The notes below the pieces were generated by a model. It made no database searches and was not told the origin of the DNA. It saw only the letters and a list, made by a program, of their open reading frames with translations. From assembly GCA_001632435.1 (NCBI GenBank), contig KV424065.1, positions 1-64,000 on the forward strand: a DNA stretch of 64,000 nucleotides. The letters run 5' to 3'. A program made the position numbers and the translations under genes. Below are positions 10,226 to 21,128 of this stretch, one piece after another; the stretch's first letter is position 1, and every line of letters begins with the position of its first letter. This DNA comes from Calocera cornea HHB12733. Lineage: Eukaryota > Basidiomycota > Dacrymycetes > Dacrymycetales > Dacrymycetaceae.

Positions 10226-13200
10226 ATGTCGACGTCACACGAGAGCACCCAGCGTCATCGTCATCGCCCGCGCTCGCAGTCCCAGCCCTCCCTCGCCTCC
10301 CTCCCGTCCTTCTCAACCCTCTCCGCCCTCCCGACCGAAGAGTCCCACCTCGGCCTCGGCCTCGGCCTCGGCATCTCCCTCTCCGCGCCCGCCGATCTCA
10401 AACGGCGGCCGAAGCACGCCCGCGGCCGCTCGGGAGCGTCGGCACTGTCCGGCTCGCAGGCGTCTCGCTCGACCACGTGGGGGGACGACGAGGCCGGAGC
10501 TGGGCGCGGGGTCGAGCCGGGGATGGGCCAGGCAGACAGCACGGCCAACCTCCTCCAGCAGCCGGACCATCTGCGCGCATCCCTCCTCCACCCGCTCTCC
10601 GCCTCCACCTCCGCCTCCACCGCCGCCCGCCGCGCTGCGCTCGAGCGCCAGCCTACCCTCCTGGCACGCTCACCGCAGCCCGGCGAGCTCGAGGCCGTGA
10701 TAGGCAAGAACGGCTCTGGAAAGCTGCGCCGGCGCTCCCAGACGCTCCCCTCGCTCCCCCGCTCTCGGTCGGACCCGTACGGCGCCGACCTCAACCTCCA
10801 CCCCCCGCAGCCGCTGGACCGCGACGCTAAGGCACAAGCCGAAGGTGTGCCGCTGGAGCAAGCCAAGTCCCTCCCGCGCGTCGAGCTCGACCTGCGGCTC
10901 GAGTGCCCCCTCGCGGTAGAAGGCGGCTCGGTCCGCGGCCTGCTCGAGCTGTCCATCCGCGCGCCTGTCAGCGTCATGGGCGGGAAGCTCAGGGTCGTCG
11001 GGTTCGAGGAGCTTACGGGGCCCAGCGAGAGGCACGTGTTCTACCAGCAGTCGGTGGCCGTGGACGAGGCCGTGGGCGAGGGCAGGTGGGAGGGCGTGTT
11101 CCTCCGGCCTCGTGCGCGTGCCGAGGAATGGGATCGGGGCCAGCATCAGCCAGGGGAGGAGGGAGCGGGGAAGGGAGACGAGGACGAAGAGGGGTACAGG
11201 CGCGCTCGGGAGGGCACGCACAGGGTCAAGTTCGACATGCGTCTCCCCATCGGCGGAGGTGCCAAGGGCTGTATCCGCACAAAGCTCGGCCAGGTCAGGT
11301 ACATCGTCATCGCGTACGTCCTTTCCTTCCCATCCCATGGTCAACGGCTAGCTAATGACCGAGCAGATCGCTCAAGCTCAAGTTTCCCCCGAACGGGACG
11401 AAGCCCCCCAGCAAGAGCATCGCCCACTTCTTCCGGCCCATCTCGCTTTACCCGCTCCTCCCGCCGCTCCCAACCGTCCTAGCCCCGCTTCCCACGCCCC
11501 TCACCGCCTCAGCATCAAAGCGCCTCGGCCCCGGCGAGCTGGGCATCATCGCCTCCCTCGAGCGCGGCATCTGGGTCGCGGGCGGGAGCGTCTGGGCGCG
11601 CGTGGAGATCTCCAACGGCGCGGGGAGGAAGGTGCGCGGGCTGACACTGAGCCTGGTCAGGTGCGTCACAGCCTTCCGGCCCCTGCGCAAGCCAGACGAG
11701 CACACCGCTTCGCACCACTCGGCAAGCACGGATGCGAGCGACGGACTGTCCCCCTCGCCCAGCACCACCTCCCGCAAAATCATAGCCACCTCCCAGCTGG
11801 ACAGCGGCTCCAAAGCCTCCGGCCCCGGGCACGCCTCAGCCAAAGGGTGGTGGGTCGGCGTCGACCCCGGGAGCGTGGAGTCGGTGTGCTTCAGCGTGCG
11901 CCTGCCCGAGGAGGAGATCTCCGTGCGCAGGGGCAAGCTGCTCGAGGTGGCGTACCGGCTCCGGGTTAGCGTGGCCTGCGGGGGCGGCGCGCTCGCTCCG
12001 CTGGGGGCGGGCGAAGTCGCCCTCGAGCTCCCCCTCTGGGTCGTAGGGTGGGCATCGATGGACCCCCCGCCGGGGCAGAGGGTCGTCGGCTTGCTCCCGG
12101 GCAGCATCCCCGGCAGCGTGGACGTCACCCCTGATGCGGCGCTGCTTGGGCTGGGGGCCGGGCTGGGAGAGCTCGGCGCGGGAGGAGCGCTCGGCGCTAG
12201 CCTTGGCCTGGGGATGGACCTCGGCGCCCTGGGCTATCCCGCGCCCCTCCCCTCCCACCCTGGGGCTGGGGCTGGTGCAGACGAGCGCGAGCACTACGCC
12301 GCCCCCGCCCGCGCATCGAGAGAACAGGAGCAGCGTATGCTCGAGCTTCTCCATCCGGGACCGGGACCGGGACCGGGGAGCGTATCGGAGAGCGAGGCGA
12401 GGCGGCTCGGCTCTGTTATGGGCTCGGAGCGCGGAGGCGGCGGCGGCGGGGTGGAGGTGGAGGATCGCAGGGCGTGGGAGAGCGCGGTGAGGCGGGCTGC
12501 GCCTGAGGTGGGCGGGGGTGAGAGTGAGAGTGATGCGAGGCGGAGTGTGCTCTCCTTTGAGGACTCGCGGGAGCTCGACGGTGCGCCTGGGTCGTATCGG
12601 CGCGAGGCGGACCGACTCCACGAGCCACTCCTGGACCGGCACGCGCTTGAAACGAGCCATGCCGCGCTGCTAGACCATCGACTACTCGAAGCTGGCCACG
12701 CCGAGCCCCTGAACCGCCACTCACTCGAGATAAGCCAGCAGGAAGTACTCGACCGGCAGGAAGCAGCCGCCCAGCGGGAGCGGGACGAGCGGATGATCAT
12801 TGGCGACCTGGACTGGCACGAGCAAGTGCGCATCTCCACCCTGCAGTCGCTGCACCGCAAGCAGCGCGAGCGGCCCGATCAGCAGCCTCAAGCCCCACGG
12901 CCACTGCTCGACTCCCTGCCCAGCAACAGCCGCACGCCGGCCTCGTCGAGGGTCTCCTCCCTCTCCCCGCTAGGGGACTTCCCCTCCCCCCCGCCGCTGG
13001 ACGCGAGCCAGCGCGCCTCGCTCGAGCTAGTCAGGAGCATGCGCGCCTCCGCCCTCCTCTCCGCCCCGCCGTCAAGGCAGAGCAGCGCCTCCTCACAGCA
13101 GTCGGATGGCGGCTCCAGCTCGTCCGTGCTGGAGAGGAAGGACAGCGCCTCCTCCGCCGCGAGCTCGATCGCCTCCCTGCCCTCCGGGGACCCCAGGGCA

Positions 13201-13632
13201 GGGCTGAAGAAATCCCGCCCGCTCCCCCAGCTGCCGCCGCGCGCTTCGCCAGCAGCGAGCCTCGCCTCCTCCCGCCTCTCCTTCACCGCGCTCTCCCCAC
13301 TCGGACCGCCGCCCAGGATCACATCATCCCCCCGCAGCTTCTCCCCTCCGATGCTGCGCAAAGTCCCGGTACCATCTGAGCTGCCGCCCTCCGTCTCCCC
13401 CGCGTCGTCAACCTCGTCCACCATGTCCGTCCGGGAGAAGGTGGCTCACTTCGAGGCGGAGAAGGCGCGCAGGGAGACGATCCTTGGCGGCGGTCTCAGC
13501 AGGTCGTCGACAATGGCCAGCCAGAGGAGCTTGGCCCTCAGCCCAGCCTTGGGCAGTCCTGTGCCGGCGGAAGTGCAGCGCGGGGTGTCGTTCAAGGCGC
13601 CCTTGTTCAAGCATATGAGCGTTGTGGAGTAG
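10226..13632 (+). CDS. Arrestin-like protein with long disordered tail
   Basis: There are two exons, 10226-11313 and 11367-13632 (1117 aa). The arrestin fold starts near residue 210 (RVELDLRLECPLAVEGGSV). It continues across the 53-nt intron into LKLKFPPNG and IAHFFRPISLYPLLPP, and then a C-terminal arrestin lobe to about residue 630. The first 200 residues and the last 450 are Ser/Pro-rich and probably disordered. A degenerate repeat of about 14 residues (LLDRHALETSHAA, LLDHRLLEAGHAE, LNRHSLEISQQE) sits near residues 793-840. Fungal alpha-arrestins recruit Rsp5-type ligases to plasma-membrane transporters through PPxY motifs; none is evident here. The upstream in-frame ATG at 10058 is unlikely as start because the intervening sequence looks like leader. 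Confidence 0.8.
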
Positions 13633-13828
13633 ATGGGTGCATGACGTAGAGACACACAAGCGAGACGCTCGTTCTGAGCTCCTTTTTTGTAGCGATAATG
13701 GCGCCCGGAGGGGCTTTCACGCGAGGGGCTTTTACATACACATACAGACCTCCAACCCATTAATGAATACATAGTAACTTACAACAATCGATGGATGTGC
13801 CGAGAATCAGTGCAGGACGGTGGTATCA

Positions 13829-15217
13829 TCATGACTCAGGCGGTATCAACTGTGCTCCTCCTCGTGCTGTCGTCTCCGGTTCCATTTCCACATCTGAAGA
13901 AATCTCGATCGGCTTGTCGGACGTCGCTCCCTGCTTGATTACGTTGGGATTACCCTTCGCGGAGGCGCGTGCCTGGGCGATGAGTTTCGCGAAGTGGTCG
14001 TCTTGGGATTTCTGTCGCTAGTCAGTAAGTTGCGTTGCAAGGAGTATGGTCACCCACCTCATATCCCTTCGAGTCCACCCTCGACACCCTCGCCTCTTTC
14101 TCCTTCTCGTCCCTCACCCTGAGCCTCTCCCATCGGTCCAGATCCCTCCTCAATAGCTCAACCGCCTTCGGCTTCGACGAGTCCAAGTTGGCGTTGTACA
14201 TGGTGATCCACTGGGCATGCCGCTGCTCCCACTGCTTCCGATCGCCCGCCTCGGGCAAGCCCTGGTCCAGCAGTAGCCCCTTCACTTGCTTGTTGCTCAG
14301 CGTGTGATACGAGACTTTGGCCAGCGGTCGAGGCGGGGGAGAGCTGGACCGGTCCCGCTCCTTCCCTGATCCCTTCCTGCCTCCTTTCGCCGACTTCTTT
14401 CCTCCGGGTCCGCCGAGCAGCATCGCCCACTGTGCCTTGCCTTTGCCCTTGTCCCCAGGCAGCTGTTCTTCTGGACATGCTTCGTCGATATGTGCATTGA
14501 TCCGGTTCGCAGGCACCTTGCGGGTGCATATTGGGCAATGGACCAGGGCTTTGGCTGGATGAGTCACAGGTCAGCAATCATCACAAACGCTCATCGGAGC
14601 ACAAGCGTACAATTTTCGACCATCTCCACTTCCGAGTCTTCAGATTCCTCAGTTCGCTCATCATCTAAGTCTAGGATCTGCATGACCTGGTCCGATGACT
14701 CGCGCTTTACGCGCTTTGGCCGTGGGGTCTCGTCCATGCCGTTGACGGTCTCCTCTCGTCGTCGTTTGCGTGAGACCACATCGTTTGCGAAAGACAGCAC
14801 AATTGCTCTACAACAGTGTCAGATCAATCCTTAGGGCGCAGGACAGGATGCTGCATACCTTGCGACCTTATACGCCTCTACGCTCTCCTCCAGACCAATG
14901 TTCTTCTTGATGCTGCTCTCTTGGGTGGGCACACGACAAGCCGAGCACTCCTTCTTCTCTCCTTCCTTCAGCGCCTCTCGTATACACTAGACACAAATCT
15001 GAGCCGGTAATATTGTCTAGGGAGTAGAGATACGTACTAAGCTACAGAACGAGTGACCACAGGTCGCGAGGAGCACGGGCGCATTGAAGAGGTCCTTGCA
15101 GATCGGGCACCGCAGCGTCCGATCCAGTGTCCTAAGAACCCCGAAGCTCTCTGGAAAGTCGGAAGGGTCGCTGACATCGTCTGCTCCTGTGGCAGCGAGC
15201 GCCGAAGCCAGGTCCAT
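13829..15217 (-). CDS. RAD18: Postreplication-repair E3 ubiquitin ligase Rad18
   Basis: The minus-strand exons are 15038-15217, 14859-14986, 14611-14807, 14058-14554 and 13829-14011 (394 aa). Domains in order are a C3HC4 RING (CPICKDLFN ... CGHSFCSLC ... CSACR, residues ~37-80), a UBZ4 zinc finger (CPICTRKV ... HIDEAC, ~172-192), and a SAP helix pair (YHTLSNKQVKGLLLDQGLP, ~245-285). Rad18 with Rad6 monoubiquitinates PCNA at stalled forks. All introns are 46-56 nt with GT-AG ends. The start codon is 151 bp from that of the divergent DUF4211 gene, suggesting a shared promoter. Confidence 0.95.
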
Positions 15218-15368
15218 AGCGGGGTAGATCGTGGGAGATGATGTAGAACGCGATCGACGCGTCGACGGAAAGCGCCGAGGGTCGTGTGCAAAGCGCGTGT
15301 TCATTACTTGTGGAACAGCCGGCCAAGCGCCCACTGCACCTTGCTCCTGTCCACCACGTATACCCACT
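15218..15368. promoter_or_regulatory. Bidirectional promoter between RAD18 and the DUF4211 gene
   Basis: Only 151 bp separate the two start codons, so the core promoters must overlap or share elements. I see no obvious TATA box. Co-regulation is an inference from spacing. Confidence 0.55.
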
Positions 15369-17361
15369 ATGGTCACGATGACTCGCTCTAAGGGCGGTAG
15401 ATCTCGACAAGCCAAACTAGACACCTTCCTGTCGCCGACTAGAAGTACTGGGACTGCTTCACCGTCCAAGCATACCCAAGCCAAGGCATCACCCACACAA
15501 TACAACTCATCACCCATCAAACGATACTTTCAGTCTAAGAAACCTGGAGAGAAGCGGACTAGGGCAGTGGCTATCGTATCTGATGATGACTCTGAAGTTT
15601 CAGATGATGAACAAGGCGGCGCGTCTGTCGATCCAAGCGACGTTGACGAAATTCGCTTTGAACCTCGGCCGCCACCGAAGTCGCGGCAGGCTGTAGAGTC
15701 AAGCGATGATGACGAGGAGGTCAAAGCTATCTCGTCACCGTCCGAGATTGAAGAGGATCCCGGGCCGTCCCTAAAGACGCCCCGTAATGTCTTTGGTACT
15801 CAGGCTAGAAAGACAGTCACAAAACGAACCCGACTACCCAGCACTCCGCCATCATCTCACCCACCCAGCCCACCATCAGAAGCCGAACTCAGTTCCCCCA
15901 TTGCCCAGAGAGCAGATAGGGGAAAGAAGAGATTGGTCATAGAGTCGGATGAAGAAGACGGCGATGAGGAGTCGCCCCCGAAGAAGAAGCGCAAAGTGAG
16001 CTTGAAGCACTTTGACCAGGAAGCGGAGGATATGCGAGAGATGCGGGAAGAGATTGAACCTGAACGTATGCCCCATAACATATGGTTCGTAGAGATACAT
16101 ATTGACTCCATGGCAGTGATCATTGAGAGCAAACTTCGAGGAAAACGTAATACGAAGATGTCGGCGTTCCAAAAGAACCTTGAGAGATTGAAGCGAAAGC
16201 GAGCCGGACCAGTGGTGGATGACTATACCGATGAGGAGGAAGAAGAAGAAGAAGTCGAGGAGGCGCCTAAGCCATTCAGAGGTGCACGGCCTGGAGTCAT
16301 CGAACTCGACTCTGATGATGAAGTCCCCGATCCACCTGACGGCGAAGAGCAAGACGATGAGGACGCATTTATCATTGAGGATGATGATGAGGCTGTAGCT
16401 GTTGACCTTCCTGGTACGGTTTCACATCCCAGCCCGTAGACCATTGCATTCATTTTCCATACAGCCGAGTACAACATGCATTCATACCAAGACGCATCGC
16501 ATCACTTCAAGGTCGTATGCCAGCTGTTCGTACATCTCATAATGACTGGAGATAATCGAAGAGTGCGCCAAAGGCTCATGGATAGTCAGTCATCTTGTTT
16601 GCTCCCTGCCCCAGTCCTTCTAACAACAGTCGTAGCCGAATACTTCAAGATCGCTCTCAACGCCCTACGTCGTTCCATTGGCTCCACTCGGGAGTCGCTT
16701 GTTGCATCATCTGTCTGGCGCCCCGAGTTCCGGAAGGTGCTAGAGACCAAGCCGAAACTTTGGCAGGAGCGCATGATCACCTCCTGGCCAGGCTGCGATG
16801 CATGCCATCTCGGAGCGCGGATCAGTACCATCGAGGCGCATGTGAAGGGGAAGAAATGGGGTGGCCTTCTTGATCCAAATCAGCCTACAGACAGCGATGA
16901 GGACTCGGATGAAGACGAAGATGAGGAGGGAGGCGAAATCATGTACCGGGTTGGGCGCATATGCGCGAATCGCCTGAGAGTATACCATGAATTCTCGCAT
17001 TGGGAGGTACGAGCCTTTTGAACGTTTTGCTTTCGGTCACTCAAACGTTCATCACAGCATGTCCTCTATGATGGGCTACAGGATCAGATTAGGTTGGTGC
17101 GGCCCCAGGACGACGATGACAACGCCCATCGCCCTGAGCGCATGTTTGTGCATGCCGATGCGCCCGAAGATGTCGACGACCCGGATGCTATCATGGACTG
17201 GCTCGACCGCAAAGCTGTGATTGCAATTGTGAGTCGGCCCCACTAGCTTGATAGCACCCCTTTGACATGGTTCTCAGGAGTGGAATCGGTTTAAGCAGAT
17301 GCTGGAAAGTGCGCAGAACCTCGAAAAGATGAAGCCGGAAGACGACATGCTGGGGGGATGA
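15369..17361 (+). CDS. DUF4211 domain protein with PIP-like motifs
   Basis: There are six exons: 15369-16065, 16117-16413, 16465-16584, 16636-17006, 17058-17228 and 17278-17361 (579 aa). Residues 1-250 are charged and disordered and include basic and acidic stretches (PPKKKRKV, a nuclear-signal match). QAKLDTFL (15408-15431) and SSPIKRYF (15507-15530) resemble PCNA-interacting boxes. The C-terminal half is a DUF4211-type region: LIIESKLRGK, FQKNLERLKRKR, HHFKVVCQLFVHLIM, WPGCDACHLGAR and YHEFSHWEHVLYDGL. Four of the five introns are exactly 51 nt. An alternative ATG at 15378 is equally plausible. The domain's molecular function is unknown to me. Confidence 0.88.
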
Positions 17362-17546
17362 GCAATGCCCTGTGATGACTATGATGGACAAGTATAGATG
17401 CCACCTCTGGGAGAGTTCGACTAGTGCATTTCTTGTGTTGATACCTATACCTACAAACACTGGTTGTACTGCCCCGGAGAACGACTAATGACCAGAAAAT
17501 GAGAGCGCTCTAGCTATAATGTCCAAGCGAGGGGTTGATCTGCGAT

Positions 17547-19236
17547 CTAGGGAAGCTGCATCATGTTCTTCGTGTCACGTCCGGCGTTCGTTCTGCGAAG
17601 GTTGACCCAGACAACGAGGGCAACCATAGCCGCAATGAAAAACATCGGGATAGCGACGAACGCAGGCAAGAACTGGTACACGACAGAAGCGTAGCCGTTG
17701 TACGGGGGCGCTGCCGTTCGGACTGCTGCGAACTCGGTGGCCGCAGTCACAGGATCTGTGGTGCTTAGCAACTGAACATAGGGCTGCTCGGTCGCATCGG
17801 CGGTCGAATCGACGAAGTCGCCATAGTTCATCAACGTGTAGGTGTTGCGAACTGCTGTCCGGTCAGCAGGGTTATGCATGAGTGGGGATTCCACTTACGG
17901 AAAGCCATCCCAAGGACCATGTCCCCGATCCCGTCCAATGCCTGAGTAGCAGCCGCCTCGATAGGCTGGAAGGCGCCGATGCAGGTGTTGTTCGACAGGC
18001 TCATCCCCACAATCGTGGGGTCGAAACTCAGATCCAACGGGTGGATCGGATAGTTCATCCCGCCGAACATGAAGGATGCGTTCACCTGGGCGGTGCAGGG
18101 GAAGGTCCACGCCGTCAGGCCAGAGCTGTTGGACAGCTCTGCACCGGGAATGGAACCGTAGAAGGCTTGCGCGACCATTGGTGGTACTTGGGGGAAAGTG
18201 AACCCGCTGTCGAGCACGGCGACCATCTTCCCGGCTGGGGTGCCCGTGACCACGGAGGTGGGGAGAGTCAGGGGCGCACCGTTCGCCATGATGGCGTCGA
18301 GGGTGATAGTCCAGTGCTGCAGTGACGATTCGCTCTCAGGCGCCGTGAGGACAGGGAGCTTGGGCATGGAGGTGATGTTCTCCAACCCGGGGATCAGTTC
18401 ACCTGTATGCCGTCAGTGACCTGCTCTTCACATGATAAATAGCACCCACTCAACGTGAAGTTACCGATAGCAACAGAGTTGGTGTCGGCCGTATCCGTGT
18501 CCCGAGCCAGAGTGAAGGACATATAGTTCGGCGTGCTCGTGTTCTGCTGGAAAATCCTGTCTAGCAGCGCGTCCCCCAGGTTTCCCGCAAGCATGCCGGT
18601 TGTGTCGTTGGTGTTCATCTGCTGGAACATCTGATGCAGGACAGAGCCGGAGGACACGCCCAGCCCGAGTAGGCCGTTATCCTTCCCGTCACCACTGGAG
18701 GCACCGGCATTGACACTAACGTGGTCTGGCCATATGTGTTCAGGCCGGGCTATCAGAAGCTAGGGAATGACATACTGAAGACCTGCTGCGGGACGGTGTA
18801 CCCAGCGAACGTCACGGTACCGAACGACATCTGGCCTTCCTCAGCGCCAGAGGCAAAGTTGACCATCACGGGTATTCCAGTGTCCTTGGCAGTTGGAATC
18901 ATGCCCATAATGTTGAGATCGGCACTAGAAAGGACGTCAGCTTTCCGGAGTCATAGTTGCCGGGAGCGCCTGCACTTACCTTCCCGTATCCAGCAGTACC
19001 TCAAACGGCTGCCCCTCCACTATGACCGCGCTCGTGTACTCCACATTCTGCAAGCTCTGAAGGGTGATGACCATCGGATTCGTCTGCGCTGCAGACTGCC
19101 TCTTCGGGAACCGGCCAAGCTCGCCCCTCTGCTTCATCCGGGCAGATACGGGGAACTGTAGCCCATTGACGGTGGAAGGGAAAGAGGCGAGCAGCCCGGC
19201 TGCCAGGAGCGCAAGGAACGTGTAGCGGGAGGACAT
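17547..19236 (-). CDS. Pepsin-family (A1) aspartic protease with C-terminal membrane anchor
   Basis: The minus-strand exons are 18980-19236, 18776-18924, 18450-18725, 17899-18402 and 17547-17851 (496 aa). A signal peptide (FLALLAAGLLASFP) leads. The first catalytic aspartate is in VLLDTGSADLN (D83), with an intron directly after DTG; the second is in AVLDSGFTFP. GMAFLRNTYTLMNYGDF matches the family's C-terminal block. A hydrophobic helix follows (FVAIPMFFIAAMVALVVWV) with a short basic cytosolic tail. This suggests a type I membrane protease of the vacuole, cell surface or secretory route. Several N-glycosylation sequons are present (NDTT, NFT, NIT). A TATAAG box on the minus strand is at 19372-19377. 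Confidence 0.92.
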
Positions 19237-20051
19237 CTTCCAGAGATGGAAATGCTGCCAGAGCACGAGAAGTAGGTAGGGGAAACGAAAAGGGAAAAGA
19301 CACAAGGGAATGCACGAGCCGTGAGGGCCGGGTCCAGCCTTGGGGCAGCCTTGAGCGCATCGTAGAGTCGTCTTATACGGGTGAGCAACAGCCAAGAACG
19401 GCGAGCAGAGTGAATGTTCAGGCTTGCCGCTATGGCAGCCGTCGTGTGAGGCGCTGGGGCTTCTGCATGGGGAGACGCGTGAATGGGAGAGAGGGACCCG
19501 CGGGGTTGCGTGGTTACCCAGATGGGCGCTTGGTTACCGAATGCGGAAGAACGCTTCTGGGAGGCAACCGTGGGGCGCGAAAGTAGAAAACATGCCATGG
19601 GACGTGCTTTCAGCAGCACTTATAATAAATTATGTGCGGCTGACTTGTAGTTCATCAATAACAGACAGTGGAGAGGGGGAAACGAATGACGCAATACCCG
19701 GACGGTGTCCATGGTCGTTGCTGTTTAGCGTAGGCACGCGCCGAATGCTATCCATCGAGTCCAGAAAACCAGAGTCGCTGTCATCGACGTTATCAACGCT
19801 TGAGTATCTGATATAACACGCGCTCATTGTCAGCATTTGTATCAGATTCTTTGCTCGAGGGTTGATCGTCGCCGCAGGATAGCCTCACACATCCAGGGAC
19901 CAATGAAGCATGTACCAAAAGCGTCTGATTTGTGTGATTCGTTTCCTACTTCCTTTCTCTTTGCGGGGTACAACATTCGTCTTCTACACGGGATATGATG
20001 GGCTGGGCGGATAGAAGGGCGCAAGCCATGAGATGTGAGGCTGGGAGCCGC
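19237..20051. promoter_or_regulatory. Upstream region of the aspartic protease
   Basis: The minus-strand TATAAG at 19372-19377 lies 136 nt upstream of the protease ATG. A second TATAA-like AT-rich patch is at about 19618-19633. The rest of the 815 bp, including the open frame at 19424-19816, shows no recognisable protein and probably also carries the NTF2 3' UTR. Confidence 0.55.
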
Positions 20052-20713
20052 TCAGCCGTAGTTGAGGCGGAAGACATCGTTCTGGCTGTTGGATGCACAG
20101 GTTCGGTCAGACCATGTATATCACAGCGGAGCTGCAAGGGGACGTACACATAGTAGCTACCATTGGTGTCCGGAATGAGTTGGAACGTCTGGCAGTAGTT
20201 CAGCAGATTCGGCCCGTCATCAACCTGCGTCTCGTTCAGATCTTGTCATGCCAGCGAATGGCACTGCTTACGCGCAACGACCCCGTCACCATCACCAGTA
20301 TCCCGCCCTGTGCGTTCGACGGTTGAGCATCCTGCGTAGAGAGGTTGTGGTTGATTGACTGGAAGGGCAGGCTCTGTTGAATGCGCCATCAGTGCGCGGC
20401 TTCAATGGACAGGGGACGAGGACAGACCGTGAGCTTCTCAACGATGGCGTCAACGCCCATGATCTGCGTGTCCTCGTACGTCAGCATGGAGCCGGGGCGC
20501 TGTTCATCGCGGTCAATGGCAACGTTGTTGAGGGAGGCGGCACTGCACGCACGTAGAGGGTCGCCAGGCCAGCGCGGTCCTTGGCGGCCGTGTTGTAGAA
20601 TTGGTCAAACGAGTTGTAGTAGTAGGCCACAAACTGCAGCGGCGCGTCAGATACGGCTACCTCGAGCCGAGCGTTGAGCTCACCTGCGCGGCGATTTGGT
20701 TGAAGTCGGCCAT
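20052..20713 (-). CDS. NTF2: Nuclear transport factor 2
   Basis: Six small exons on the minus strand (20684-20713, 20553-20633, 20428-20499, 20272-20373, 20148-20224, 20052-20085) give 131 aa, close to the usual length for Ntf2. Signature stretches appear throughout: MADFNQIAAQFVAYYYNSFD, then LYRPGSMLTYEDTQIMG, EKLTSLPFQ, DAQPSNAQGGILVMVTG, and the C-terminus NDVFRLNYG. Ntf2 is a homodimer that carries Ran-GDP into the nucleus through FG nucleoporins. It is the second Ran-cycle factor in this window, with Mog1. Every intron is 47-62 nt. Confidence 0.96.
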
Positions 20714-21128
20714 GCTGGTAGACCGAGAGAAGGAGAGGACGTGAAGGTAAAACGAAGAGGTTGACTCGATGACAGACGCCCTCTCGTCGTTCCCGACCTC
20801 CTTTTCAGTCGCGTGGTGGCAGCGTGCTTGTTTGCCTCCGTTGCTTGGTGCGGTCCCTGTACGGCAGAGGAGGAAGGACAGTGTCGCAAACGAGGGTGCT
20901 TCCATTGTTAGACTCTGTCCCTCTGCTTCTTCTCTTCTACACGGAACAGTCACTCCCTCAGCTTTCATTCCCCGTCCTCTGGTCGCTGCACCGTTTCGGG
21001 CGCGCAGCTCCGCCTTCTCCCAACGGGTTCCGCCGCTGGCTGGCGTCACCTTCGCACCGACGTTCGCGCGTTTCGCCATCGTTGGCAACTTGTCCATCTA
21101 TGCCCGACGGACAAACTCAGTAATCACG
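20714..21128. other. Divergent intergenic region between NTF2 and the 21129 gene
   Basis: 415 bp separate the two start codons. Pyrimidine-rich sequence near 20917-20960 probably belongs to the leader of the plus-strand gene. I see no TATA box. Confidence 0.45.
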
